64,000 nucleotides of DNA from Falsibacillus albus (lineage in GTDB: Bacteria > Bacillota > Bacilli > Bacillales > DSM-25281), in the NCBI RefSeq assembly GCF_003668575.1, contig NZ_RCVZ01000002.1, forward strand, positions 372,001 to 436,000. Reading direction: 5' to 3'. Under the pieces are notes generated by a model. It was not told the DNA's origin. It saw nothing but the letters and a program-made list of their open reading frames with translations, and did no database searches. Below, one piece after another: positions 8,758 through 17,472 of this stretch (position 1 is the first letter of the stretch; each line of letters begins with the position of its first letter). The translations under genes and the position numbers were made by a program.

Positions 8758-9144
8758 ATGATCGAAGTTAAAACTTCCACCCTCAGTGATGGGGATTTAA
8801 ATAGAGGTGTGTTTGCCACCCGTGATATAGCAAAAGGCGAACTCATCCATGAGGCGCCGGTCCTCCCATACCCGAATGATGAACATCATCATATCGAAAA
8901 GACCAGGCTCGCGGACTATGCATTTGAATACGGAAAGAACCATTCGGCCATCCTGCTAGGATATGGGATGCTCTTCAACCATTCCTATACGCCGAACGCC
9001 ACTTATGAAATCAATTTTGACAACCATACATTTAATTTCTTTGCCTACAAGGATATTAAAGCCGGCGAAGAAGTGTTGATCAATTATAATGGCGATGTCG
9101 ATGATACCGATCCACTTTGGTTCAACGACGGAAGCGAGAAATAA
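8758..9144 (+). CDS. SET-domain protein (putative lysine methyltransferase)
   Basis: A 128-residue stand-alone SET domain. The opening GVFATRDIAKGELIHEAPVL, the pseudoknot motif LFNHSYTPNA and the catalytic/SAM segment GEEVLINYNGD are all intact. SET proteins transfer methyl groups from SAM to protein lysines; bacterial substrates are largely unknown. It is monocistronic, with a CAGGTG ribosome-site-like sequence upstream and a strong terminator just after the stop. Neighbours give no clue to the target. Confidence 0.85.
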   Translation: MIEVKTSTLSDGDLNRGVFATRDIAKGELIHEAPVLPYPNDEHHHIEKTRLADYAFEYGKNHSAILLGYGMLFNHSYTPNATYEINFDNHTFNFFAYKDIKAGEEVLINYNGDVDDTDPLWFNDGSEK

Positions 9145-9154
9145 ATTTTCACCA

Positions 9155-9192
9155 CCGGATGGAGCAGCGGCTCTATCCGGTTTTTATTTTTT
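9155..9192. terminator. Intrinsic terminator between convergent genes
   Basis: CCGGATGGAGC and GCTCTATCCGG form an 11-bp stem with one G-T wobble, followed by TTTTTATTTTTT. It ends the SET gene; its tail overlaps the end of the convergent small membrane gene. Confidence 0.85.
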
Positions 9193-9387
9193 GAAAGCAG
9201 TTAAAAGTCCATAAATGAAGACTATCGCAATGAAAATATAAACCGTCGGGGGAATCTGGTATGCCCAGCCACTTTGCCACTCGTGGCTGAGTTCATCAAG
9301 CCGGTACGAAACTTTTGCCAGCATCAGAACGATGGCAAAGTTTAATAAAGAACATCCCACTAATAAGATTCCCATACTTCTATTCAA
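9184..9387 (-). CDS. Small two-helix membrane protein
   Basis: A 67-residue protein with two hydrophobic segments (about residues 5-25 and 46-63) joined by a charged loop KVSYRLDELSHEWQSG. I do not recognise the family. The TTG start at 9387 is supported by AGGAGG 7 nt upstream. It ends within the terminator of the convergent SET gene. Confidence 0.65.
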   Translation of the reverse strand: MNRSMGILLVGCSLLNFAIVLMLAKVSYRLDELSHEWQSGWAYQIPPTVYIFIAIVFIYGLLTAFKK

Positions 9388-9471
9388 GGGGTTTCCTCCT
9401 CATTTGTTGCCTCCCGCAAATACCAATTTCATCCATTTTTTTAATAAAATTTCTTCAATTTTCATTCTCGG

Positions 9472-9969
9472 CTAAAGCGATTTCAGAAACTTTGTATGTT
9501 CTCGGTTTTTCCCGATTTTTCCAAAGCCTGCTTGCAAATAAAAGTCATTCAGCTTGCGATTTCCTGCCACACAATCGAGCCTCAGCTGTGTCCACCCTTT
9601 GTTTTTTAAATAATCTTCAATCCATTTTATAATCTCTTTTCCAATTCCTTGCCCAACCAAAGTCCGGTCAACAGCAAGCCTATGAAGATAAACTGCAGGA
9701 ATCTTTGATTGCCCCCAAATGTAACGGTCCCATTCCCCCTGTGATTCATACAGTGTGAATGATGCTATCAGTCGTCCATCCCTCTTGACGGAATAAGTCT
9801 GATTTTGCTCAATTGATTCCTTGATTTCCTGGTCTTCACCACCGTTCAGAAGGAAGCCCCATTGGTCGATTTCTTTATCCTTTAACCAGCTTGCAGTCTC
9901 TTTTAATAGAAATAGAATTTCTTTTTCCTCTTCCATGTGAGTGTGATTAATTTGATATTCCACTCTCAT
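9472..9969 (-). CDS. GNAT-family N-acetyltransferase
   Basis: A 165-residue GNAT enzyme. Motif A is visible as LHRLAVDRTLVGQGIGKEIIKWIE, and motif B as LRLDCVAGNRKLNDFYLQAGF. The acceptor is unknown. The ATG at 9969 directly abuts a GAGGG ribosome-site core, so the GTG at 9963 (spacing 6) may be the real start. It appears to be a single-gene unit. Confidence 0.85.
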   Translation of the reverse strand: MRVEYQINHTHMEEEKEILFLLKETASWLKDKEIDQWGFLLNGGEDQEIKESIEQNQTYSVKRDGRLIASFTLYESQGEWDRYIWGQSKIPAVYLHRLAVDRTLVGQGIGKEIIKWIEDYLKNKGWTQLRLDCVAGNRKLNDFYLQAGFGKIGKNREHTKFLKSL

Positions 9970-10043
9970 CCCTCTTTATATGATGTTTGATTTTTGAACA
10001 ATTGGAAAATTTTATATTTTTATCGTATCATATCTTGCTGCAT

Positions 10044-10074
10044 GAAAAAATCCTATTTCTCGAGGAAATAGGAT
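10044..10074 (-). terminator. Terminator of the sigma/anti-sigma operon
   Basis: ATCCTATTTC-TCGAG-GAAATAGGAT forms a perfect stem, followed on the minus strand by TTTTTTC. It ends 9 nt after the anti-sigma gene stop. Confidence 0.9.
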
Positions 10075-10082
10075 CAATAAAA

Positions 10083-11459
10083 TTATTGTTCAGGAATTTC
10101 GATGCTAATCGGCTCGAGATCCTTATCTCTAATAAAACTGTAAAAATTAAACTGGAGCATTGTATTTTCTAACTTGAATCCATCCATTTTTTCGTCTCCT
10201 GCCAACGGAAAGGTGGACTGGAAATGGTATGAGCTTTTATCCAAAAGTTGGACGTGATTCTTACTTATGCTGTGGTTTTCAAGCGGAACCGGATTGGCCA
10301 AATCAATTTTGTCGAGATATCCCTTGTCGATCAGCATAAATTCGTATTGCAAATTATTCTTCAATTCTGTGAAGTTATATCCCTCAGGTGGATTTTGGAA
10401 ATTGTAATCGATGACTACTGAATTTCCTTGGTGTTTCACGCTATTCACCTTTAGCCCCATATCGGTCCGCCCGCTTTCCAATGTGAAGGAATGGTCGCTC
10501 AAAGAATGTGAAACAGCCGGATCCGCAACTGATAAGATTGGTTTAATGGTCAGTTCTTTATTTCCGTCCAACTTTTCAAACACTGCCTTTTTCACAGTAT
10601 GATAACCATCAGGAGCCTTTTTTTGTCTTAAGATAAAATCATTCACCGCACTGCTCGTACTGATTCTATCTCCTTTATTCTTCGTCACAACTTCATACGT
10701 TAACGAAGAATAGGCCTTCCCGATTCTTAATTCTTTCATATCGATTTTGACTCCATCCGTTTCATCGTTTTTCGACTCGCTCAACGCAACCGTTCTGTAG
10801 TTCTTTTGCTCTACTGGGATATTGAACTTCCAGTCACCTTTAATCCCATTGATATCATGAATGGTCACCGGCAATGTGAAATCATCATTTATGGTTTCAT
10901 ATGGATAGTAGAGTTTCCATTGAAAATCATAGCCTTTCCCTTTTTTCCTTATGTCTTTTACCATTCCATTCAGCCATGGATCGTTATCGCCCTTTCCATC
11001 TTCAACATTGAGATCGAAGCTTAATTCACCCTTTTCATTCATTCCCTTTTTAAGATCACCGCTTACATGCCCAATGACGGAGATGACATTTCCATCAAAA
11101 TAAGCACTGCTCAACTTTACGGTAATCCCATTTCTTGTCAGCGATTTGTTCAGCTCCTTGACTGCATGCTGCTGTGTCAATTGCATTCCCATCGTGTCCC
11201 CGAATTCCTGATAGATTTTCCCGATCAGCGGCGCCTCTGCCAATACATGGTTCATATTAGGATTGATAAATCCCGATGCTAACGTCAAGCCTGCCACAGC
11301 TGCCGCCGTCATCGAACTCACAAGTATATTTCTTTTTCTATTAAAAGGTTTAACGTTGTGTCCATTAGCCTGTTTAATCCCATGTTCCATTGCTTCGAAA
11401 ATTTTATCCTTTGGTGCGTATATGCGATTGATTGCTCCTTTGCATTCCTTATGATCCAT
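10083..11459 (-). CDS. DUF4179-type anti-sigma factor, membrane anchored
   Basis: A 458-residue single-pass membrane protein: a cytoplasmic N-terminus of about 45 residues, a membrane segment near residues 46-66, and a long extracellular part. The segment after the membrane span (APLIGKIYQEFGDTMGMQL, then GITVKLSSAYFDGNVISVIG) matches the DUF4179 layout, and the rest is beta-rich like DUF5643. Its start overlaps the ECF sigma gene by 11 nt, so it is probably the cognate anti-sigma factor sensing an envelope signal. A perfect terminator follows. Confidence 0.8.
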   Translation of the reverse strand: MDHKECKGAINRIYAPKDKIFEAMEHGIKQANGHNVKPFNRKRNILVSSMTAAAVAGLTLASGFINPNMNHVLAEAPLIGKIYQEFGDTMGMQLTQQHAVKELNKSLTRNGITVKLSSAYFDGNVISVIGHVSGDLKKGMNEKGELSFDLNVEDGKGDNDPWLNGMVKDIRKKGKGYDFQWKLYYPYETINDDFTLPVTIHDINGIKGDWKFNIPVEQKNYRTVALSESKNDETDGVKIDMKELRIGKAYSSLTYEVVTKNKGDRISTSSAVNDFILRQKKAPDGYHTVKKAVFEKLDGNKELTIKPILSVADPAVSHSLSDHSFTLESGRTDMGLKVNSVKHQGNSVVIDYNFQNPPEGYNFTELKNNLQYEFMLIDKGYLDKIDLANPVPLENHSISKNHVQLLDKSSYHFQSTFPLAGDEKMDGFKLENTMLQFNFYSFIRDKDLEPISIEIPEQ

Positions 11460-11994
11460 AGCAAAATTCCTCCCGTGAGAGTATTTTTTTCAATTCACTT
11501 TTTCCCCTGCTTAAATGCGTCTTGACTGTTCCTTCGGGAATGTCCATCATTTTACTGATTGTTTTGATCGAGTAATCATGATAGTAAAATAAGATGATGG
11601 CTGTTTTATAGGAATCTTTTAAGGTTGATATGGCTTCGAGCAGGACCATGGATTCTTCTTTGCCCGCCTGCTGAGACACATTGTGATACGATTCTATCAT
11701 CTCCTCACAGATCGGAACGATGTCTTTCCTTTTGTCTATAAGTTTTGCCGCACAGCGGATAATGATCCGGGTAAACCAGGTCATAAAAAATTCCGGAGTC
11801 CTTAATGACTTAATTTGGATCAGTGCCTGGCATGTTGCTTCCTGCACAACGTCCAGGGCGTCCCCTTCATTCCTTGTATAAATGAAAGCTGTTCGATAGA
11901 TTTGCTGATAGTGGTGCTTAATTAACACTTCAAATGCCTTGTTATTGCCTTTTATCGCTTTTTTCACTAACGCTTTATATTTCTTTTCTTTCAT
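11449..11994 (-). CDS. ECF-type RNA polymerase sigma factor
   Basis: A 181-residue extracytoplasmic-function sigma factor. Region 2 is seen in YRTAFIYTRNEGDALDVVQEATCQALI (about residues 32-60) and region 4 in LKDSYKTAIILFYYHDYSIKTISKMMDIPEGTVKTHLSRGKSELKK (about 127-172). It is co-transcribed with a membrane anti-sigma partner. Upstream, TGAAAC at 12043-12048 (minus strand) matches the ECF -35 element, suggesting autoregulation, though the -10 is weak. Confidence 0.9.
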   Translation of the reverse strand: MKEKKYKALVKKAIKGNNKAFEVLIKHHYQQIYRTAFIYTRNEGDALDVVQEATCQALIQIKSLRTPEFFMTWFTRIIIRCAAKLIDKRKDIVPICEEMIESYHNVSQQAGKEESMVLLEAISTLKDSYKTAIILFYYHDYSIKTISKMMDIPEGTVKTHLSRGKSELKKILSREEFCYGS

Positions 11995-12064
11995 CCATCG
12001 GCAACTCCTTTCTGCCTATTAGTGCAGGAAAAAGTTTGGAAAGTTTCAAGTTTTTATAACTAAT

Positions 12065-12100
12065 TAAAAAAACTTGAATCAATTACGGATTTGATTCAAG
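12065..12100 (-). terminator. Terminator downstream of the MFS gene
   Basis: CTTGAATCAA and TTGATTCAAG form a perfect 10-bp stem around an 8-nt loop, followed on the minus strand by a run of seven T. It is 57 nt beyond the MFS stop. Confidence 0.85.
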
Positions 12101-12156
12101 CTTTCCCTTTCCATTATTAAACTTATATTAACATATTTAGACAACGTCAAAGGCTA

Positions 12157-13419
12157 TTATTTCCCTACAGCCGACTGTATATGAATAGACTTCCTCTCTC
12201 CCAGCCTGAGAGCCAAATTGGAGAAAAAGATTCCGAGCAGGACAAGGAAAAGGTAACCTCCGGCCATGTTCAAACCACCGATGATGTTACCGACAATGAG
12301 ACCAAGGGCACCCAGCATCTTGCCGATTTGAAAAACGAGGCCATTCATCGCCATGTAGGCACCACGCTGTGAACCATCGATAATATCGGCAAGGAGTGAT
12401 TGCCTTGTCGGTACATACAGCAATTCGCCGATCGTCAGGACGATGACAGCCAGCAATAAAAGGATGATTTGGTTGCTGAACGCCATGATGGCATATCCTG
12501 TGCCAAATAGTACGAATCCGGCGTACATGATTTTTCGCTCATTCCTCCCCTTGATCCACTTTGCAGCAAGGCTCGTGAATAACACAATCATCAGTGTATT
12601 GACGACCGTCAGCATGCTCAACAGCTTGATGCCATCCAATTGTAGGGATATCAGGTGAAAAGCATGATAGGTTTCGGGAACGATTTCTTTTTCCAGCCTG
12701 ACTGAAATAAAGTTGTTCCGCTGAAATTCAAGTGCAAGGATACTGAACCCGCCGATCGTAAAAGCAATAAACGGCCAATCCTTCATCACCAGACCATAAC
12801 TTTGGAATAGTGGTTTCAAGCCATATTCTTTCCTTGCCGTTTTTTTCCCTTTGTAAGTTTCCGTGATTCTCGATGCCGTAAGCCAGAATGTGAAAACGCT
12901 CATCGCAGTCAAGACAGCCAATAGTTCAAAAAAATAGTCTTCGAAGAACCAGCCTCCGAACATCAGCCCCAGCATGATGGACATGTTGACGGCCCAATAG
13001 TTGACCGAGTACATAAACGCCCTCGTTTCCTTCGTGCTGACGTCGATGAGCATTGCTTCCGCAGCCGGATTTACCAATCCCCCTGAAACACCTATTAACA
13101 GCATCATCAAAAACGTGGCCCAAGGAGATTCAAACCAAGGAGAGTTTACCAACAGCATGCCAGCGAAAGCCCCTGCCTTCATCAACTCCCCTGCTACCAT
13201 CAGCTTCTTGCGTCCGATGATATCTGCCAGGAATCCTCCGTACAGCCCTGCCACAAACTGGATTGCTACCTGTATCAACACTAGAATCCCTGCTACCGTG
13301 GGATTTATATGTTTGGTAAAATAAATGGCCATGAATGGGAATACAGAAGATCCGACCACTCGGCTTAAAAATGAAGTATAAATGCGCATTCGTATATTCG
13401 GGTGCAATGATTTAAACAT
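12157..13419 (-). CDS. MFS transporter (probable efflux) paired with SgrR-like regulator
   Basis: A 420-residue major facilitator protein with about 12 hydrophobic segments. The loop 2-3 signature reads GGFLADIIGRKKLM, and RQSLLADIIDGSQRG lies in the second half. The start at 13419 has AAAGGAGG 7 nt upstream, so the frame's earlier ATG (13440) is not used. It is divergent from an SgrR-type regulator, mirroring the E. coli SgrR-SetA arrangement, so sugar or sugar-phosphate-stress efflux is a reasonable guess. The substrate is not readable from sequence. Confidence 0.82.
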   Translation of the reverse strand: MFKSLHPNIRMRIYTSFLSRVVGSSVFPFMAIYFTKHINPTVAGILVLIQVAIQFVAGLYGGFLADIIGRKKLMVAGELMKAGAFAGMLLVNSPWFESPWATFLMMLLIGVSGGLVNPAAEAMLIDVSTKETRAFMYSVNYWAVNMSIMLGLMFGGWFFEDYFFELLAVLTAMSVFTFWLTASRITETYKGKKTARKEYGLKPLFQSYGLVMKDWPFIAFTIGGFSILALEFQRNNFISVRLEKEIVPETYHAFHLISLQLDGIKLLSMLTVVNTLMIVLFTSLAAKWIKGRNERKIMYAGFVLFGTGYAIMAFSNQIILLLLAVIVLTIGELLYVPTRQSLLADIIDGSQRGAYMAMNGLVFQIGKMLGALGLIVGNIIGGLNMAGGYLFLVLLGIFFSNLALRLGERKSIHIQSAVGK

Positions 13420-13515
13420 TATACCGCCTCCTTTTTCCATTATCCGCTAGAAAAAAAGGGGGAAAAAGGGTACAATCATGAAAAAAATGTCCCCTTTTAT
13501 ATGGAGGTTTCAACC

Positions 13516-15237
13516 ATGGATGAGCGTTATTTTTCAATGCGCGCAACTTTTTTTGAGCGCGAACAAGATCAAGAATGCTATTTTAAACTTAAAGAGCTTG
13601 AAGCCCTTTGGTTCTGTTCAGCCAAGAATGTAAAGAGGATTCTCCATCATTTTGAAGAAAGTGGGAAAGTCACTTATATCCCTGGAAAAGGGCGTGGAAA
13701 CCCGTCTAAGCTAGTCTTTCTCTCTCCATTCCAACAAGAGGTCGAGCATTTCATTAAGGAAAGCGTTGAGAATGACCGTCTCGATCAGGCTGCCCAATTG
13801 CTCCGTCTCCCCATTCCGAAATCTTGGATTGCCAAAGCATCATCGGAAATACGGGAAATGTTTGGATTCCAGCAGGGGATGGCTGCAAAGGATATACTCC
13901 ATTCCTTTATTTCCAGAGAGATCACCACGTTAGATCCAACATACACATCTGTTACATTTGAATCCCACCTCGTAGAGCAGTTAGGGGATACACTGGTGAA
14001 GTATGATCCAAAGGAGGATAAAATCATCCCCCATATCGCCCATCATTATGAAGTCGACGAAGCGGGTTTGAAGTGGATCTTTTATTTGCGAAAAGGCGTG
14101 CTATTCCATCATCAAGAAACATTGACGAGCAGAGATGTGGAGACAACCATTGAGCGCTTAAAACAAGGTCCGTCTGCATACACATGGCTGGTGAAGGAAA
14201 TCATCAAGGTGGAATGTGCCGGGGATTATGAGGTACACTTGCATCTAAGCAAGCCGAACCCCTTTTTGCTCCGATATTTATCATGCGCGAACTTTTGCGT
14301 CCTGCCGGCATCCACTCCATTCAATGAAAACGAATGGATCGGCTCCGGGCCATTCTCCATGAAGGAGAGGAGCAGAAACAAGCTGGTCTTGGAAGCGTTT
14401 GATGGATATTTCAAAGAAAGGCCGCTATTGGATGAAATCCATTTTTATAAGGTCTCCCAGGATGCAGCTGAAGTGGTGAATTACACCGTCGACAACGGAG
14501 AGTCTGTTGAACCATCAAGTACATATGAAATTGAAACGGGCTTCCGTTTCCTTGCATTTAATTTTCATCGTCAATCCACTGTTAAGAACGCTTCATTTCG
14601 AAAAGCCATTTACCACTTACTAGATATGAAAAAGATGGCGCGTGACCTTCAGTGGCCGGACTTAATTGAAGCCAGTAGTTTTACAAAAGAACGTTCCTTC
14701 CATCAAAAAAAAGATCCCTCTGAAATTCCCAATCTATTAAAGGCTTCAGGGTACGCAGGGGAAGAATTGCATCTTTACCATTTGAATTATGCAAACTCCA
14801 TAGCCTCAAGCAGATGGTTCGATGCAGAGGCGAAAAAATATGGCATTAACCTTACGATGCATCCTTTTTCGATAGAAGATTTTTATAAAAGGGAAATCGA
14901 TCAACACTCGGACATGATTTTCATGGGGGAAGTCTCCACTCTCGATACCCACCTTTCCTTTCTCGGCGCTTTTTACAACGAGACGCTTTTATTCCGCAGA
15001 CTATTCCCTGCAGAAAATTTAAGGTGGATCGACGAGAAACTGGAGCAATTCAAACAGACTCCGACGAACGAAAAACGCGAGGGAATCATGAAAGAAATAG
15101 AAGCACACATACGAGCACACAATCTCTTAATCTTCCAGCACCACCCCATCAAAACACGAACCTTTCACCCAATGATCAAAGATGTAGAATTTCAATCCTA
15201 CAGCCAATTGGACTTCAAGAAGCTCTGGATAAAATAA
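13516..15237 (+). CDS. SgrR-family transcriptional regulator (HTH + solute-binding domain)
   Basis: A 573-residue regulator. Residues about 1-110 form an SgrR_N winged-helix domain (KELEALWFCSAKNVKRILHHFEESGKVTYIPGKGRG). Residues about 130-570 form an SBP_bac_5 peptide/solute-binding domain without a signal peptide, as seen in DILHSFISREITTLDPTY and FRKAIYHLLDMKKMARDL. Such proteins sense a small ligand in the cytoplasm. GGAGG lies 8 nt before the ATG at 13516. It is divergent from the MFS gene with a 96-bp shared control region. Confidence 0.85.
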   Translation: MDERYFSMRATFFEREQDQECYFKLKELEALWFCSAKNVKRILHHFEESGKVTYIPGKGRGNPSKLVFLSPFQQEVEHFIKESVENDRLDQAAQLLRLPIPKSWIAKASSEIREMFGFQQGMAAKDILHSFISREITTLDPTYTSVTFESHLVEQLGDTLVKYDPKEDKIIPHIAHHYEVDEAGLKWIFYLRKGVLFHHQETLTSRDVETTIERLKQGPSAYTWLVKEIIKVECAGDYEVHLHLSKPNPFLLRYLSCANFCVLPASTPFNENEWIGSGPFSMKERSRNKLVLEAFDGYFKERPLLDEIHFYKVSQDAAEVVNYTVDNGESVEPSSTYEIETGFRFLAFNFHRQSTVKNASFRKAIYHLLDMKKMARDLQWPDLIEASSFTKERSFHQKKDPSEIPNLLKASGYAGEELHLYHLNYANSIASSRWFDAEAKKYGINLTMHPFSIEDFYKREIDQHSDMIFMGEVSTLDTHLSFLGAFYNETLLFRRLFPAENLRWIDEKLEQFKQTPTNEKREGIMKEIEAHIRAHNLLIFQHHPIKTRTFHPMIKDVEFQSYSQLDFKKLWIK

Positions 15238-15247
15238 ATGGCAAATA

Positions 15248-15277
15248 AAGTGCCAGGCACCTAGGTGCCTGGCACTT
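15248..15277. repeat. Perfect 30-bp palindrome between convergent genes
   Basis: AAGTGCCAGGCACCT followed by its exact complement in reverse gives 15 paired bases with no loop. It lies between the convergent SgrR-like and bioA genes and probably acts as a bidirectional terminator or block, though there is no T tract. GTGCCAGGCACC-type palindromes recur in Bacillus intergenic DNA (from memory). Confidence 0.85.
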
Positions 15278-15288
15278 CAGGGTCACGC

Positions 15289-16653
15289 TTAATTTCCAAC
15301 TCCAGCCATTTCTTTACATGTTTCTTCTATCGCTTGCTTCATGATGGAGATCATTTGCTTCAATTCTTCCTCTGTGCTCGCCAGCGGCGGCATGAATACG
15401 ATAATATCACCGAGCGGGCGTGTAAGCATGCCAAGCTCTCGCATTTTCAGTGTGGAGCGGTAGCCGACCCTCTCTTTCCATGGAAACGGTTCATTCGTAA
15501 TGTTATCGCGAACTAGCTCGATTCCGCACATCAAGCCAAGCTGGCGAATATCCCCGACATACTCCAAATCCTTCAGTTCATCTAATCCTTCTTTGACAAT
15601 GGCAATTTTTTTCTGTACCTGTTCAATCAGGTTTTCTTTTTCATAGATTTCAAGATTGGCAAGTGCCGCTGCGCAGCCTAATTGGTTCCCTGTATAGGAG
15701 TGGCCGTGGAAAAAAGTTTTCATTTCTTCGTATTCTCCATGAAAAGCATCATAGATTTCTTCCGTCGTCATCGTTGCAGCAACGGGCAGATAGCCTCCCG
15801 TAATCCCTTTTGCAATCGTCATCAGATCCGGCTGTACATCTTCATGCTCAACGGCAAACATTTTGCCTGTCCGGCCGAAGCCAGTTGCCACTTCGTCGAT
15901 GATCAAGAGAATATCGTACTCCTTACACAACAGTTCAACACCTTTTAAGTAGCCCTTGGGCATGATGTTCATGCCTCCAGCACCTTGGATGATGGATTCC
16001 ATTGTGATGCCGGCGATTTCTTCATGGCGGCTTTGAAAGATTTCTCGAAGCTCCGCCAGAGCATGATCGCGTATGGCGTCCGGATTTTTCTTGCCACTTC
16101 GGTACACTAGTGGAAAAGGCGCCTTTATGGATTCAAACATGAGTGAACCATACACCCGGTGATAGAGGTCGACCGCCCCGACGCTTATCGCCCCTACTGT
16201 GTCACCGTGGTAACCATTCGAGAGTGTGACGAACTTCGTCTTCTTTTTGAATCCTTTGTTTTGCCAATACTGATAGGCCATTTTAATGGCAATTTCGACT
16301 GATTCAGCACCGCTGTCGGAGTAAAATGTCCGCTTAAGATTTTTAGGTGTGATTTGTTCAAGCTTTTTAGCGAGCTGAATGGCAGGGACGTTTGCGGCCC
16401 CAAGCAATGTCGAGTGGGATATGGCATCCAGCTGTTTTTTGATGGCGTCGTCGATTTCCTTTTTACGATGCCCGTGAACATTAAGCCATAACGAAGAGTA
16501 CCCATCCAAATACTCTTTTCCATCAATATCCTTCAACTTGATCCCTTCCCCGCTCTCTATGATGAGCGGATCTCTTTCATAATCCGTCATCTGTGTGAAA
16601 GGGAGCCATAAGTAATTTTTGCTGTCTTCCAAAAGCGCTTTCTGCTGATTCAT
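15289..16653 (-). CDS. bioA: Adenosylmethionine-8-amino-7-oxononanoate aminotransferase
   Basis: PLP-dependent class III aminotransferase of 454 residues that converts KAPA to DAPA in biotin synthesis. Visible are WLPFTQM near the start, [27 protein letters not shown] with the PLP-contacting Asp 253, and the Schiff-base lysine 282 in [19 protein letters not shown] precedes the ATG by 10 nt. It overlaps bioD by 4 nt. B. subtilis-type enzymes (BioK) use lysine rather than SAM as amino donor; which applies here is not decided by sequence alone. Confidence 0.94.
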   Translation of the reverse strand: MNQQKALLEDSKNYLWLPFTQMTDYERDPLIIESGEGIKLKDIDGKEYLDGYSSLWLNVHGHRKKEIDDAIKKQLDAISHSTLLGAANVPAIQLAKKLEQITPKNLKRTFYSDSGAESVEIAIKMAYQYWQNKGFKKKTKFVTLSNGYHGDTVGAISVGAVDLYHRVYGSLMFESIKAPFPLVYRSGKKNPDAIRDHALAELREIFQSRHEEIAGITMESIIQGAGGMNIMPKGYLKGVELLCKEYDILLIIDEVATGFGRTGKMFAVEHEDVQPDLMTIAKGITGGYLPVAATMTTEEIYDAFHGEYEEMKTFFHGHSYTGNQLGCAAALANLEIYEKENLIEQVQKKIAIVKEGLDELKDLEYVGDIRQLGLMCGIELVRDNITNEPFPWKERVGYRSTLKMRELGMLTRPLGDIIVFMPPLASTEEELKQMISIMKQAIEETCKEMAGVGN

Positions 16654-17357
16654 TGCTTGATATCCTCCTTAGCAGCGTTCAATCGATTAAAAATAGATTC
16701 ATAGGCTTGCGGGGTTTTGAATGCATCTTCAACATCCGATAAATGAGGAATGGTTCCAAGAACTTTTACCCCTGTCAGCCGTTCAATCATGACTGCATTG
16801 TCTTTTTCTATTGATTCATCCTCCATATGGAGACGATTTAAAATAATTCCTTCGATTGTTATATTCGCCTGTTTCAGTGCCATTACAGATAAGACCGTAT
16901 GGTTGATGGTCCCCAAACCTGCTCTTCCAACAAGGATGACAGGCAAGTCTATTTCCTTCATCAAATCAATCATGCAGTAATCTTCCTGTATCGGGACGAT
17001 AAGCCCGCCTGCTCCTTCCACAAGTACAAGATCATGAAGAGCCAGTAATCTTTCAACATTCTTCTGGATAGCCGGAATATCGAACCATACATTTTCTTCC
17101 TTTGCAGCAAGGTGAGGCGAGCTCGCCTTTTTCAATAAATATGTACATGCCTTGTTTGTATCGAGCGATGTCAGGACTCTTTCATACATTTGAAGATCGG
17201 GTCCTTGCAGGTTTCCATTTTCATAGATGGCACCGCTTTGAATTGGTTTATATGGATAAACATCGATGCCCTTTTGATGAAAATACGACAATAGTAAACT
17301 TGTCACGACAGTTTTGCCAACATCAGTATCAGTTCCTGTAATAAAATACCCCGCCAT
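16650..17357 (-). CDS. bioD: Dethiobiotin synthetase
   Basis: ATP-dependent dethiobiotin synthetase of 235 residues. The P-loop GTDTDVGKT has Lys 15, the KAPA/DAPA-binding YKPIQSG and the [10 protein letters not shown] motif are intact. AAGGAGG lies 5 nt before the ATG. It is the first gene of a bioDA operon divergent from bioY. bioF, bioB and bioW/I are not present here, so the rest of the pathway is elsewhere or the cell relies on imported precursor. Confidence 0.94.
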   Translation of the reverse strand: MAGYFITGTDTDVGKTVVTSLLLSYFHQKGIDVYPYKPIQSGAIYENGNLQGPDLQMYERVLTSLDTNKACTYLLKKASSPHLAAKEENVWFDIPAIQKNVERLLALHDLVLVEGAGGLIVPIQEDYCMIDLMKEIDLPVILVGRAGLGTINHTVLSVMALKQANITIEGIILNRLHMEDESIEKDNAVMIERLTGVKVLGTIPHLSDVEDAFKTPQAYESIFNRLNAAKEDIKQ

Positions 17358-17376
17358 TGTGAACCTCCTTATTATT

Positions 17377-17425
17377 TGTAAACATAATTTACAAAAATGT
17401 TAACATATGCGAAAATGTTAATCAA
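17377..17425 (-). promoter_or_regulatory. BirA-type operator over the bioD promoter
   Basis: TGTAAAC-N15-GTTAACA at 17377-17405 matches the Bacillus BirA box layout (TTGTTAAC-N14/16-GTTAACAA) with one mismatch in the left arm. On the minus strand a promoter TTGATT (17420-17425)-N17-TAACAT (17397-17402) overlaps the right arm, so bound BirA-biotinyl-AMP would occlude it. The site is also about 70 nt upstream of bioY and may control both directions. Confidence 0.75.
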
Positions 17426-17472
17426 TGTAGTTTGAAAATTATTAATAGTTTATCTGGGAGGAATCGAAAGCA

